DNA of 64,000 bases. Origin: Notamacropus eugenii. Taxonomy: Eukaryota; Chordata; Mammalia; Diprotodontia; Macropodidae. The stretch lies in the NCBI RefSeq assembly GCF_028372415.1, contig NC_092872.1, positions 259,743,008 to 259,807,007 on the forward strand, read 5' to 3'. The translations under genes and the position numbers were made by a program. Shown here in pieces: positions 41,616 through 54,599 of the stretch. The notes beneath the pieces are model-generated. The model had not been told where the DNA came from, did no database searches, and saw nothing but the letters and a program-made list of their open reading frames with translations. Positions within the stretch are counted from its first letter, which is position 1, and the number at the start of each line of letters is the position of its first letter.

Positions 41616-42206
41616 CTGAGGACAGAAATAAGGTGCCACCTTCAGGCACTGCTGTGGGATAGACCCAACAGAAAAGCTTGGCTATCACGCAGATGGAGAG
41701 ACAGAAGCCATGGGAAGGCAGGCCTCCCAGAAGAAGAATCTCTCTCTGCTTTACTGCCATTACTGGTTTTGTTCTCACTGGGGTTTGAACTAAAACTGAA
41801 TCCTGAGATACAATCAAATTAGGAAAAAACACATTGACTCAATCATCTAGGCCTGGACTTTATCTGGGTAAACTCCAAGATGGTATACTGCAATGTGCCA
41901 CACCCTAAAAGATTTGGATTCCTTAGGACTGGAGCACCTTTATTCTCTCAGTGTATAGAATCAGGTATCTATAATCACTGATTGAGAGAGGTCAGACACC
42001 TAGCATCCAAGGGTCAGACTCACTGGTATTTCTGTTCTGCCTGACCTTCTGGACTCCAGATCCTTGGCTTCCTAAGATTGCCTATGCCTTCCAACCTTGC
42101 CCAAGTGCAGTGACTGATAAGCCAGGAAAATGTCTCTACTCATTTTAGAAAGCACTCCAACCATGGTAATTAATCCTCTGGTGCCTGAATATCAAAGAGA
42201 AATTAC
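41616..42206. other. HK1 intron 5
   Basis: 591 bp of plain sequence. No repeat identified with confidence. Confidence 0.85.
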
Positions 42207-42302
42207 CCCTCGCTTCTTGATTGCTTTGTTGAGCAGCTGTACCACATCAGATCCCTCCACACCACTGGCTTTGAAGCGCTTGGTCCAGGTGATCAGGACA
42301 GC
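42207..42302 (-). CDS. HK1: HK1 exon 5 (96 nt)
   Basis: Thirty-two in-frame codons, residues about 166-197: [20 protein letters not shown] then [12 protein letters not shown]. The Thr-Lys of TWTK corresponds to T172/K173 of the N-half sugar site. Acceptor cacag, donor gtaatt. The last codon GGG abuts the donor, making a run of four G. Its twin in the second half is exon 13. Confidence 0.97.
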
Positions 42303-42599
42303 CTGTGAAGGACAAGACAGTATATGAGGGGTCAAAACTCTTTCAAAACCTAAAGGGTTCAAATACCACTGATAAAAGTCTCATGTCTAGACAAATAAGG
42401 AATTCTACCAATCCACAAGCATTTATTAAGCACCTACTATGTGTCAGGCACTGGGGATACAAATACAAAATAATGAAACAATCTTGCTTGCCCAGAGTTT
42501 ATGTTCTAATAGGAGACATAACAAGTAGTAATATATAATATATAAAATATAGAAGCATAAAAACTATTGATGAAAACACAAAAAACTAAAAACCCGTTC

Positions 42600-43120
42600 T
42601 TGATGGTCAAAAGATAACATTTTTCAAAAGAAGTAATGCAAAACATCAATAACCACAAAAAACATTCGAAATCATCAATAACAAGAGAAATGCAAATCAA
42701 AAACACCTGATCATTCACACCATACACATCAAATTGGCATAGACAATTCAAGATAGAAATGGTCAATGTTGGAGAAGCTATGGGAAAACAGGCACACCAA
42801 AGGTTGATGGAGTTAGTAAATATGCTTACCGTTTTGGAAAACAATGTGTAATTATTCCAGAAAAGTCATGCCCTTTGACCAAGTGATCCTACTATTGAGT
42901 ACATAGCCCAATGAGGTCAAAGCAAGAAAGAAATGTCATCCATGGGTACATGATGTGTATGTATGCATGCACAAAATATTTGTAGCAGTACTTTCCGTGG
43001 TAGCAAAATCCTGCCTATCAATTAGAGAGTGGATAAATCAATTACGGTCTATATTGCTGTGCCAAAAGGAATGACAAATATGAGGAACTCATTTAAACAT
43101 GGGAAATTGTGTAACAACAG
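42600..43120 (+). mobile_element. L1 ORF2 3' relic
   Basis: catcaataacaagagaaatg, aaatcaaaaacacctgatc, ccctttgaccaagtgatcc and gagagtggataaatcaatta match the order of the last third of ORF2. Heavily mutated, no open frame. Confidence 0.65.
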
Positions 43121-43139
43121 ATGGAAAGCCAAGAGAATA

Positions 43140-43640
43140 GGACTAAAAGCACATACACAACATGTACAACATATGTACAATACACACAACACACATGAAT
43201 ATATGCACAATATACACAACAAATGTATGATATATGCAACCTACAATATATGCATATATACACAACATATACAAATATATGTACAGCATACACAATATAT
43301 GTATGATAACACAACATACACAACACACACAATATACAATATATGTACAGTACACACAGCACACAATATATGCATACGTACATAACACACAAATATACGC
43401 ACAATACACACAATATACACAATATACAATATACATACAACATACATAACACATATTATATGTACATGTACACAACATACACAATATATGTATGATACAC
43501 ACAACATACACAACACACACAATATACAATATATGTACAGTACACACAGCACACAATATATGCATATGTACATAACACACAAATATACGCACAATACATA
43601 CAATATGTGATGTACAATACGCACAGTCTATACAGTGACT
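43140..43640. repeat. TA/CA-rich array with 190-bp duplication
   Basis: About 500 bp of acaca, aca-tata and gtaca words. A segment at 43311-43410 recurs at 43501-43600 with a spacing of 190 bp and few differences (caacacacacaatatacaat then atatgtacagtacacaca in both). Open frames on the minus strand are low-complexity Cys/Tyr/Ile strings. Confidence 0.85.
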
Positions 43641-44599
43641 GCAGTGATGTAAATGAAGACAAACGCTACAAGTCTGCTGAATTCAGAGTCACGTCAATGA
43701 CCAATCAGTCCCAGACAACAAATAATAAAACACATGAGGGTCCACCAGTATGTAATACCTCCTGCCCTATCAGACACATGTCTGTGTATTTTCCTTGACT
43801 GGTTTTCTTTGTAATGAGGAAGGGATCTCTCTGTGTGGGGCTTGGGGGAGGTTTACACAGGGAAATGATTGTGGTAGGAAACATAGGGCACCAATAAAAC
43901 TGGAGTGTAAAGATATGGTCCCAGGACAGAAGAGAAATCTGTCCCAGAGAAGGCAGGTGGTTTGACCAGAGTCACACAGCACACCGGTGAGTGCTATGCA
44001 CACCAGAGCTTTTGTTCTCACCACTGACTCATTCCTGATGGGTGGCTTCCTTGTTTGTTCATTTTAAGGATGTGTAAGGGAAAATCCCTGAAAGGGGGCT
44101 GCCTATGAAAAGATGGCAAGGACATAAGAACATCTCAGTATGTCCCCTCATCCCCCAATACCCAGCTCAGTGCCTAGAACATGGTAGATGCTTAATAGAA
44201 TTAAATTAACAATCTGTAGTTCTGGCCCTGGCATCCTGCAAAAAAATGCAATTATGTCCTGACAGGGTTTGCTGGGAGAAAATGATTAGAAATAAAGAGC
44301 TGGGATAAGTGCATGATGGCTCTCCATCTCACATCAGAAAACTGGCTGTGACCTGTCCTTCAAAATGCCTCCAGAGACCATACTTCCTCCTGTAGGGCTA
44401 CATGCACCCCCAATTCCCCTCCTCCCCTCCCCAAAAGTCCAGAGAGAATAGTGTAATGAAGAGAGTTCTGGACTGGGAGTTAAAAAAATGTGCCAGTAAC
44501 CCAAGCAGCTCTTAGAGTCTGTAAGTGACTAATCTTCATCGGTGAAGGTCATTTCCACACAGGAAGTTCCCTATATTAATTAAATCAAAAGTCCAGAAT

Positions 44600-45060
44600 C
44601 CATCCTTGCCTCCTCCAAAAAAAGGATGCATCTTAACAGTGCTTTCTCTAGTTTAGATTTCAACCCCCTACTGATCATTTTTGTCCTCTATTTCTCAATC
44701 TGAAGATTATTCTATTTGGTACATAAATCCCTCTGCTCATCATTCAAAGGTTTTCACGACTTGGGATAGATTTCTTACTCATCAACCCCTTTCACACATT
44801 CTATAATGTCACCAAAGTGACCTCATTTTTTTCTTTTATATGATGATACCCCATCTCCTACCTCCATGCCTTTGCTCTGACTGTGCCCTATTCCTGGAAT
44901 GCACTTACTTCCTTACCTCTTCCTTAGTATGTTTCATTTCCTTCTAAGCTGAACTCAAGTGTTATCTTCTACATGAGGCCCTTTCCTGATCACCCCAACT
45001 ATTCATGCTTTTCTCTGCCCCTCCCGCCATTGTCTTGTATCTATTTTTAAATGTCTTTTT
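44600..45060 (+). mobile_element. L2 3' region fragment
   Basis: tgcctttgctctgactgtgc, cctattcctggaatgcac, agctgaactcaagtgt and atgaggccctttcctgatc follow the usual order of an L2 3' end, without its final tail. Confidence 0.65.
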
Positions 45061-46119
45061 TATATTGGTCTGAGAGGTAGCTTAGCATGGTGGATGTAGA
45101 GCTGATCTTGGAACTAGGAGTAATAAAATTTTAAAAAATTAAATAATAATAACTAATATATAGCACCTACTGTGTGTGTGCCAGGCATTGTGCTAAATGC
45201 TTCACAATGAATTCATTTGATTTTCAAAGCAACCTGAGGAGGAGGTAGGTGTTATTATTTTCCCCATTATACAGATGAGTAAACTGAGGCAAACAAGTTA
45301 AATAATTTGCTCAATGTCACTAAGTTAGCATTTATCTCAGGCAGGATATGAACTCAGGTCTCCCAAGATTCCAAATACAGCATTCTTAACCCCACCACCA
45401 TCTAGCTACTCCCATGTATATAGTGCCCTAAGGATTACAAAGTACTTTACAGTCTGTCTGTCAGGTGGGTTCTATGTCTGAGGCTAGACTTGAACTCAGG
45501 TCTTCCTGACTCCAGATCCAGTCCTCTACCCATTGCACCATCTAACAGTCCAGGAAGACCTAGGTTCTAATCCTGCCTGTGACACATATTGGCTGTGTGA
45601 CTCTGTGGAACACTCTCAGCAATTTTCTTAAGACAGTAAGTTGAGTGCCCATTTGTTTTGCTGGAGGGATTTTCCTCACCTGGGAGGATTCTATCCCAAG
45701 TAAATCAAACGTCCAGTCCCAATTGCCTTACATATGCCTAGATATACAGAGAGATATAGATGGCTTGTTTCCCTTAATAGAATACAAGCTCCCTGAGGGT
45801 TGGAATTGTTTCCTTTTTGTCTCTGTATCTTCATCTCTTGGCACATTGTCTGTGTCATTTACTCACACATACACCAATCAGTGTCTGGAGACTCAACACA
45901 AGGTCTTCCAAGACTTGCCAAGGTTGAAAAAAAACTTCTGGAGATAAAGTGGAGAAAGCAGAAGAAAAATGAGGTTGAGAAGTTCTGCCTTCCCCATCAC
46001 CTGTTACCCTCCTGCGATCATTCTGAGCCCAGATCTACCCTCCTCTCTTCTCCTCACCTCTCTTCTCCTCTCCTCATATCTTGGTAAAGTCTAAGATGGA
46101 GCTCCACCCTCCATCTAGA

Positions 46120-46529
46120 ACAGTGCTGTCAAACTCAAATGGAAACAGTCCCTCAAATGGACTTAAAAAACCACAAGCTAACACTTTCTATTTTCTATTG
46201 GGCAGCTAGGTGGCTCAGTGGTTAGAGTGCCAGGTCTAGAGTCAGGAAGATTCAAGTTCAAATCTGACCTCAGACACTTACTAGCTGTGTGACCCTAGGC
46301 AAGTCCCTTAACCCTGTTTGCCTCAGTTTCCTCATCTGTAAAATGAGCTAGAGAAGGAAATCGCAAGCGACTCCAGTATCTTTGTCAAGAAAACCCCAAA
46401 TGGGATCATGAAGAGTCAGACACAACTGAACACAATAATTTTCTAATATATTTTTTATTTATTTTGTTAAATATTTCCTAATTAAATTTTCACTCAGGAG
46501 TACTGTGCCCCAGTGAATCAGACAGCTCT
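46120..46529. mobile_element. hAT-like MITE interrupted by a SINE
   Basis: 8-bp direct repeats catctaga at 46112-46119 and 46530-46537 flank ends acagtgctgtcaaactc and (reverse complement of right end) agagctgtctgattc, imperfect inverted repeats. 8 bp is the hAT target size. Without the SINE the element is about 160-170 bp, A/T-rich and non-coding. Confidence 0.65.
46198..46437 (+). repeat. MAR1-type SINE, near full length, with TSD
   Basis: 240 bp: ttgggcagctaggtggctca, gtggttagagtgccagg, agttcaaatctgacctcaga, tgtgtgaccctaggcaag, then gagctagagaaggaaatcgc, aagaaaaccccaaatggg, atgaagagtcagacacaac. attttcta flanks it at 46190-46197 and 46438-46445. The tRNA-like head with box A and box B is a Pol III promoter in such SINEs. 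This is the best marsupial marker in the window. Confidence 0.85.
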
Positions 46530-48419
46530 CATCTAGACACAACACTCCCTTTTTCCTTCTGTTCTCATCACTGGGGCTGTGTTTCTGAGGGTGGTGCCAT
46601 TCCTCTTAAGCTGATCTCTGCCTCTCCATGTTCTACAGAATCTTGGGCCAGAGGACCCTGTTTCTCTGAACTCTTTGAAATCTATCCTCCCACAATCCAG
46701 TGTGTCAATCATCAAGCAAAGAGATGAGCATATATGATGTGTGAGGCACTGAACTGGGTGCTTGGGGTGCAAAGGCATGAAACATTACTGCCACACTTTG
46801 GGGATTGTCTCTCATTCAAACATTAGGCCTCTCTGAAGTTAATCTTCTCATGGCACCTGGCTTAGGAGATGTATGTGGGCAGTCTTCTTCTATCCCCTCC
46901 AAATTCAAAGTAGAATTCTCTTAATCAAACGTGCAAATCTCTACGCTTTCCAGCCCCATTAGCTACACTCCATCCTTGGCAAAGAGTCCATCATTCCTAA
47001 AACTCCAGCTCTGGTCTAAAGATCCAAATGCTGTTCTCCAATATGATCATATTAATCTAATGATCTTATAAATATATATTAATATAATCTTATTATCAAA
47101 TTAACATTCGTGCTTCTTATATCTGTCCCTCTTTTCAGAAGCCCCTATCATTCCCTGGCAGCCAAGGGATATAAAATGCCACCTGTGCCTCTAACATCTT
47201 CCGTTTTCTGCCCAGAAGTTCACAATCTCTAGAGATCCCACAGTATCTTTTCACACAGGTGTCATTTAACTCATCAGAAGTGAATAATGGGGATTGGGTT
47301 TAACCAGTCCCTGGTGGCAGTGTGATGTGTCCCAGCTAGATATATACTCTGCCAACTGTCACTTCCTTCCTGATGCCTTTCAGTGGTTAACACTCTCCCT
47401 CTAATCAAATTACTTTGTGCTTACTTAGTTGTATACATGTTATCTGTTCCTAGTAGAATGCCCTCTTTGAGAGTGGGGATCATTCTATAGCCTTGCACAG
47501 AGCAGTCTCTGAATGTTAGCTGACATGAAGACAACAAACTTTCTCCTTGTTCATGTAGGGTCAGCACATAACTGCCTGGGTCCTTCTGAGCAGATGGTCT
47601 CCAAGCACCAGACTTTGTCTTTTCCTCCTGTGATCAGTTCTAGAGCCTAGCACAGAATTCATTGCTTTAGAGCTATGATTCAGAGGACATCTAGTCCAAT
47701 CACTCCATTTTACAGATGGGGAAACTGAAGCTCAGAGAGGCACCCAAGGTCACACAAGCAGTAAGTGGCAGAGGTGACATTTGAATGCCATGTTCTCTCA
47801 TCCTGACTGTACTGATGGATCCTCACCATCACTCTGTGGAGAACAGGAAGTTGCTTCCTTTTCAGGGGTCCAATTCCATATTCTGTGGACCTATATTACT
47901 TCAATGGTTCACCAGTTCATCTCATTCCCATTCTTCAATCCTCCAGAAGAGGCTGCTCCCTTGATTTTAGATTTTCAACTGGTTTATAACAGCGCCCTGA
48001 TTATTATAACCATTTGACAGATAAGGAAATTTGAGTCATAGAAAGTGACTTGACCAAGGTCACATAACTTGTGGGTGGAAAAGTTGGACAAAAGAAGGTA
48101 AAGCTTAAACCAAAGGCCCAGAAGATGCAGTGCCAAGTGACTTTAGATTTTAAAATCACATCTAACTGTGAGTTTCACTCCCACCACATGACAACAAAAA
48201 CAACAACATACTCTTAACTATTTTGGTCTGGCCCTGTAAATTCCCAGTGTGGAAACCCCTTTCATTGACACAACTCAGCAGCTCAGCGGTAACCTATAAG
48301 GAAATGTCTCCAGGACTGACAGACAAACTAAGTGACCTGTCCAGTGTCAGAGTGAGGACTTGGATTCCAGATCTTTTCTGAAGGCAGGCCTTCCAGCTAC
48401 CACATTGTGCTGTTTCTCT

Positions 48420-48705
48420 ATTATTATTAACTATTATAATCATCAATATCATTAATTATTATTTATTATATAATACATATTTAATATTTTCATAGAATAT
48501 TATATAATGTTTATATATTATACATAAATATTATTATATGTTATTAATTATTAATATCAACAGAACATTAATATCAATAATGCCAAATACAAATACTGGA
48601 GAATATTCATTAAATGTATACCTATAAGTTTGTATATATACATATGTGTATATATGTATATATATGTATATCTATCTATCTACATATATATATGTTGTAT
48701 ACTTA
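48420..48705. repeat. A/T-rich tract and (TATG/TA)n
   Basis: ttattattaactattataat continues into tatata/tatg words to about 48705. No coding value. Confidence 0.9.
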
Positions 48706-49376
48706 TACATGGAGGCTGTGTCCATAGATACATTGGAAATAGGAGGCATGAGGTGGTTGAGAAAAGAAAAAGAATAAAACCACCCCCTTACCCCCAACCT
48801 GCCTCTTCCTCCTGAAGACTACATGGGCCACACAAAAATGGCTCAGGAAGGAAAGGCTCATACATGATCCAGTAAGGCCTGGCCCTTCTTTCCCTCTGTT
48901 GGATTCATCTCAAGCCCAGCTAGGTTTTCCTTCATTTGGAGAAATTTTATAAACTTCCTCCTCTACCCAAAGGACCTTTACACTCCTCTCCTAAAAATAT
49001 GCTAATAATTAAAATAATTGAGGAAAAAAGCATATCAGAATAGCCAAAGTTCAGAGTCACATTCATTTTTGCAGATGATTTTCTTTATACCACTACTTCA
49101 GAGTAAATATCATGTAGACTTCCCTTAATGGGCACTCTACTATGGATCTCCAGCATGGATTGTCAATCATGGGATGGGTATCACAGACGTTCCAACTCCA
49201 TTACAGATTCCATCACTGACTCTCAGTCATGGAATCTATATCACTGAATCTCCATCACAGAACTTCCCAGGATCCTCCATCATGGACCCAACCAAGGAAA
49301 ATGAACCAAGAAACTTCTTTTGCTTGTTTTTAGGCCCAGAACACCAGGTAGCCACGGAGTTCTAGGACATTCTTAC

Positions 49377-49496
49377 CTCATCGATTTTTGTCTGTCGGCA
49401 GGGGAAGGAAAAGGTAAATCCAACAGGTAAATTCTTGTCTTTAATATTCTTTTTCTCCATGAAGTCACCCAGGCATTCAGCAACATGATCAAAAAG
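49377..49496 (-). CDS. HK1: HK1 exon 4 (120 nt)
   Basis: Forty in-frame codons, residues about 126-165: [20 protein letters not shown] followed by [26 protein letters not shown] is the conserved strand leading to the sugar site and contains the Ser used for glucose contact in this family. It starts and ends between codons. Acceptor ttctag, donor gtaaga. It pairs with exon 12 of the second half, which has the same length. Confidence 0.97.
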
Positions 49497-51436
49497 CTAG
49501 AAGAAACAGAAGGGAAAAAATAACCAGCAGTTCAAAGTGAGAAAGGTGCTGAAGGGAGAGAACATGGCACTCTCCAAAAAGAGGGAAAAACACCTGCTCT
49601 CCAGAGACTTTCCACTTTCCAGGAAACAAGGAACAATTTAGCCTTAATGGAGGAAAAAGCTTATTACAAGAGCTGTCCAAAAGGGGAACAAATGGACTGT
49701 CTTAGGAGGCCATGAGAACCCTTTTGGTGGAAGAGCACTTGGGGACATTACAGTGGGTTAGTGGGGATTCCTTTTGGGTTGAGGTTGGACTAGATGGACC
49801 CATTCTTCCCTTCCAACTCTGAAACTGAGATGCTATGGGTTTTTGCCCATGCAGCTCTTCTACATTTGTACAGCTCTAGCTTTTGGGAAGCTTCTCCTCA
49901 CATTGACCCAAGATTGGCATCTCTGTAAGTTCCATCAATTCATTGTTCCTCTTTCTGCCCTCTAGGCTCAGGTAAAACCTTCCTCTATATGTCTGTCCTT
50001 CAGATACTACAAAGTAACTATCATGGGCCCCCTAAATCTTTTCTTCCCCAGGCTAAACATCCCCTCTTCTCCATCCAATTTCCTTTCACAGACCTAAGAC
50101 TCTGCCCTGGCCTTTTGTCCCCCATGAATATGTGGCAGCTCTGTTTGATGAGTCAGGACCCACATTATTGTGAGTCCTTCTGATTTCAGAGCTTTTCGGC
50201 TGAACACCAGCCTGCCTGGGATTTTTATTTGATGAAAACCCACTGGCTTGTGAAGGCTGACAGTACAACAGCAGGGCCCCTTGCAGCTCATGGAGGCATC
50301 CCTGGAGAGTTAAGAGAAGGAATACACTCTCACATATGACCTGACAGCTGCTGCCTCCAGCCCCAGCCCTGGGCTCTTAGTGGAGAAGCATCTCCCAGCA
50401 AGGGTCCTTCTCCAATATCCTCCCCATCACCACCAGCCTAAGATTCCAGAGAACAGGCTTTGTGTCATTTACCTGACATCAGGCTTGGCCATCACATCAA
50501 CAGAGATACTGGTTCATTATAATTTATAACAGTTTGTCTCTTCCTCAGAGCCTGCTGTACCTCTGGGGGCTAAACCAAGTGTGGTGGCTGGAAGGGATAC
50601 ATATGACTCATCATCCCCTCTGCAAGCCTGGATAAGCTTCTCTTGACCTACATTTCAGACTGATCTAAAATCTATTAGAAAATCCTTTCCAGGACACTGT
50701 GGGGTGGGGGGCTGGCATGTCATACAATTATAAATGGGATAATGGGATAGCTTGGGTATGAAATGCATTCATCTGGTCCCCTGCAGAATAAGGACTATGC
50801 ATTCTGCATCCATCATGTCCCTTCTATCTTACAGTGGTCCTATATTATTATTCCCATTTTACAGAAGGGAGAGCTGAAGCCAAGTGAAGCTTAAAGGAGG
50901 CTGAATCTGGGTTCAAATCATGGCTCTCCTAGGCCTACCGAGGCTTCAGTTTCCTCATCGGTAAAATAAAGGGGTGGGATAAATCAGAGGTTATTAATCT
51001 TTTTTGTATCATGGATCCCTATGGCAGCCTGGTGAGGCCTTGGAATCCCTCCCTCAGAATAATCTTTTCCTTCATAATTAAAGAAAATGCTCAGTTTCAA
51101 TTAGAAGTTAGTGAAAATAAGATGGATTTTTTTCCATCCAAGTTCATAAACTCTCTTAAATCTGTTCCCAGACACCCACACATAGGTTAAGACCCCTTGG
51201 ACTAGATGACCTCTGAGGTTCCTTCCAGCTCCAAAGCAAGTAAATGTCTGTCTTCTTCATTCTAGGTAAAGTATTCTCTCTAGTGGGCAATACTGCCTCT
51301 TAGCTGAAGAACATCAGTCTATAGGAGAGCTATAAAAGCTCATACAGAGAGTGTGAGCCACCACTTTCTTCCTTGCAGATGACCAGATCTCAAAAGCGGA
51401 GAAGTTAGAAGCTGGACAGACATTTGAAAATAGCGA

Positions 51437-52115
51437 AGTCATTCACAGCTGATACAATGTTGCTGCTACTGTGTACAGTGTTTTCCTGGTTTTGCTCATT
51501 TCACTCAGCATCAGTTCATGTAAGTTTTTCTGAATCTGCCTGCTCATCATCTCTTATAGCACAATAGTGTTCCATTATATTCATATACCACAACTTGTTC
51601 AGCCATTCTCCAACTGATGGGCATCCCCTCAATTTCCAATTCTTTGCAACCACAATATAAATATTTTTGTACACATAGGTCCTTTTTTAAAAATCTCATT
51701 GGGATACAGACCTAGTATTGGTATTGCTGGATCAAAGGATATATACAGCTTTATAGTCCTTTAGGCATAGTTCCAAATTGCCCTCCAGAATGGTTGGATC
51801 AGTTCACAATTCTACCAATATTACATTAGTGTCTCTATTTCTCCACATCCTCCCCAATATTTATCATTTTCCTTTTCTGTCATATTAGTCAATCTTATAG
51901 GTATTAGGTGGTACCTCAGAGTTGTTTTAATTGCATTTCTCGAATCAATAATGATTTAGCACATTTTTCCATATGCCTATAGATAGCTTTGAATCTCTTC
52001 ATCTGAAAACTGCCTGTCCATATCTTGTGGCCATTTATCTTTTGGGGAATGACTCACATTCTTATAAATTTGACTCAATTCTCTGTATATTTGAGAAATG
52101 AGGCTTTTATCAGAG
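51437..52115 (-). mobile_element. L1 ORF2 3' region, reverse-oriented
   Basis: Minus-strand reading gives the L1 ORF2 end in order. Plus-strand words: tttgctcatttcactcagca, tccattatattcatatacca, aacttgttcagccattctcc, gatgggcatcccctcaattt, ggattgctggatcaaa-type, cagaatggttggatcagttc, ctgtccatatcttgtggcca. No A-tail at its 3' side, so the 3' UTR was lost. Confidence 0.85.
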
Positions 52116-52263
52116 AAACTTGCTATTTGGAAAGACATCTGAGAAGCAGAGTATGGAAACCTTAAACCAAATTGCTACAGTCTCAGGAGGGCACTTAGGT
52201 GTGATAGAAGACAAGCTAGCCCCTAATGACTCACAGCAGCTCTACCCTAGGAGTTTACTGATT

Positions 52264-52392
52264 CATGCTCTCTCAACTCCTCTCCTCTCTCTTCTCTTTC
52301 CTCCTCTCTTTCCTCCTCCTCTTCCACTTCTCTCTCTCCCTCTCTTTCCTCTCTCTCCCCTCTTTCTCCTCGCTCTTCTCTCTCTCCCACCT
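52264..52392 (+). repeat. Polypyrimidine (CT-rich) tract
   Basis: About 130 bp of ctctcctcttc words on the plus strand, 175 bp from the GGGAA array; the two are opposite in strand bias. Confidence 0.9.
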
Positions 52393-52565
52393 TAACTTGG
52401 CACCCTGTATCTTTCTAATGCATTTAACCAAAGTCTAATTTATGTTTCTAGATGGCTTGTCCCACCCCTAATCCCCTACCCTGGATGCAAGCATCCAATA
52501 CTTTCTTCTCTCCACTGTCTCTATTGTATCCCCTATTGGAATGTAAGCTTCTGAGGACAGGGACT

Positions 52566-52742
52566 TCGGGAAGGGAAGGGAAGGGAAGGGAAAAGGGGAA
52601 GGGAAGGGAAGGGAAGGGAAAAGGGGAAGGGAAGGGAAGGGAAGGGAAAAGGGGAAGGGAAGGGAAAGGAAGGGAAGGGAAGGGAAGGGAAGGGAAGGGA
52701 AAAGGGGAAGGGGAAAGGGAAAGGGAAAGGGAAGGGAAAGGA
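52566..52742 (+). repeat. (GGGAA)n array, about 175 bp
   Basis: Units of gggaa with interspersed aaaggggaag, interrupted little. Purine-only on the plus strand, which is the template strand for HK1 transcription. Confidence 0.97.
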
Positions 52743-54599
52743 CCTCAAAGATAGGGACCATATTTGATTTTTCTCTATCTCACCCAGCACAAGAGAGAGC
52801 ACTCAATAAATGAATAACGAAGGGAGTCAGGTCACTCTGGACCTTGCCTTTGTCACACTTACTGTATGACCTTAGGGAAGCTAACTAATGTCTCTGAATC
52901 TCTGAAACTGAGTGATAAACGCGAGGCTGTGATGCACCCCCTCACTGGGCTGGGCAGCACCTTCTCAAAAGCTTGAGTGAGTTTCATGGGGCACTGAGTG
53001 AAGTGACTTGGGGAGAGGCACTCAGCAAGATGTCAAAGGCTTGAACCCAGGGCTTTCTGACTCCAGAGTCAGCTTCTACCCCCTATGCTTCGCTGAAATG
53101 TAGTAACAATAAATATGTGGTTCAGAAATCACCTTCATGAGCAGAGGTTTGTGAGATGAGCCTTTCAGATAATTAAATACATATCAGGAATGGATAAAAT
53201 GGGCCAGGTGAGTATGTGATGAGTGAGGGATACCTGTTTCTGGAGAGCTTGTTATGTAAAAATGTTGGCAAACCCAGAGACATTTATTAACAGCAAAAGG
53301 GGAAACAAACAGGGAAACTAATGTTTGAATCAGATTCAAATCATGTTCTTAGGAAAATAAACAGCAGGCTGACCTCAGGCTGCCTACACAACACCCTGCA
53401 CAGAGAAAACTGGTCCAGTTTCAACAGGCCAGGACAGAACTCTTAAGTAAGAATTCTGCTCGCAGGGGCAAACTCAGTCGAGCCTAGCTGTAGGGGTGCA
53501 TGGAGGCTCTAAGGAGTGAGGCAGCTTAGAACAGACGACGAAAGGGAACAGGAAGCAAGGAGACTGAGTGGGGCAGGAACTGGCATAGAGTCAGGTAGAG
53601 GATTTATTCAGGAGAGAAGATCTGGAGGTCTGAAGGTGACAGCAACCCAGATGGGGGCAGGATGGAGAAGGGGTAGTTACTGGAGACAGGGGCAGAAGAG
53701 CAAGGAGTGAGCCAAGCTCCACTCCTAGCCTACTGTGTCAAAGGGTGTAGGGTTTGAACTGCCAAGGGGTGTGGCATCTTCAGGAGAAAGCCAGGATTCA
53801 GTAAACACCTGGAGATGAAGGAACAAGGGAGGATCATAGAACAGAGCAAGAGAACAAGCATCTATTAAGTATTTACTATGTGCAAGGAGCTTGACAAATA
53901 TCCTCTCATTTGACAAGAGATTTAGCAATGGAGGGGCACCAAATTCAACCTTTGCATTTTACAGATGAGGGAGTCAAGGCCTAGAGAGGTGAAGAGACTT
54001 AGCCAAGGACAGACCTACCCAGAAAGTGGCTAAGCTAGGACTCAATAAATGACTCTAAATCCTTATCACAACAGAAGGTTCTCAGAGGATAGGTACATAG
54101 CAAAGTGACTGGGGAAGGAGGAGGGAATGGCAGAAGAGGGGGTGCTGATCTTGGGCATTCTCTCCCACCTTGGCATTTGCTCTACCAGGCCAAGTGGCTT
54201 AGTTGGGCCATGGAGACCTTAAGCCTCTGAGAATAGGGGTATGATAGCCATGAGACCCCCAGATAGTGAGGTGCTGGGAGGGGCTAGGAGAAAAATATGC
54301 ACATTCTCTGTGGGGAGGAGGTAGAAATCATGTCCCCAGTTGTGTCATGATAGCTCTGTGCATGGGTCAGAACCAAAGGGATCAATTTAACCAAAGGAGT
54401 CAATATGAGATGTTTTCCTGTTTCATGGCACCATTTAAGGCCAGGATAATAATTTTATTCCCTTACATTTGTACTCTAAGGAGGCCCACACTCATTCCTC
54501 AGCAGAATCACAAGAATCTAGATTTTGAGCTAGGAGGACCCTTCGAAAGCAACTTTCCTACAAGACCCCTTCTCTCTGTTAACACTGTCTGCACGATCT

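Larger units (their letters stand above)
42303..49376. other. HK1 intron 4
   Basis: 7.1 kb. L1 ORF2 relic at 42600-43120, the TA/CA-rich array at 43140-43640, L2 at about 44600-45060, a reverse MIR at 45230-45540, the nested hAT/SINE insertion at 46120-46529, L2-like sequence at 46900-47520, a reverse MIR at 47690-47790, a long A/T-rich stretch at 48420-48700 and plain sequence to exon 4. The piece at 49150-49270 has several short catca/tggat repeats. Confidence 0.8.

Noticed and set aside
43093..43662. Several 70-149-codon frames on both strands rich in Cys, Tyr and Ile
   Set aside because: They are translations of the TA/CA-rich array, with no start context or domain.
46198..46300. tRNA-like sequence with A and B boxes
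   Set aside because: It is the tRNA-derived head of a SINE, followed by a SINE body and flanked by a target duplication; no full cloverleaf.
52452..52802. Gly/Lys/Glu and Pro/Phe/Leu-rich frames
   Set aside because: Translations of the GGGAA array on both strands.
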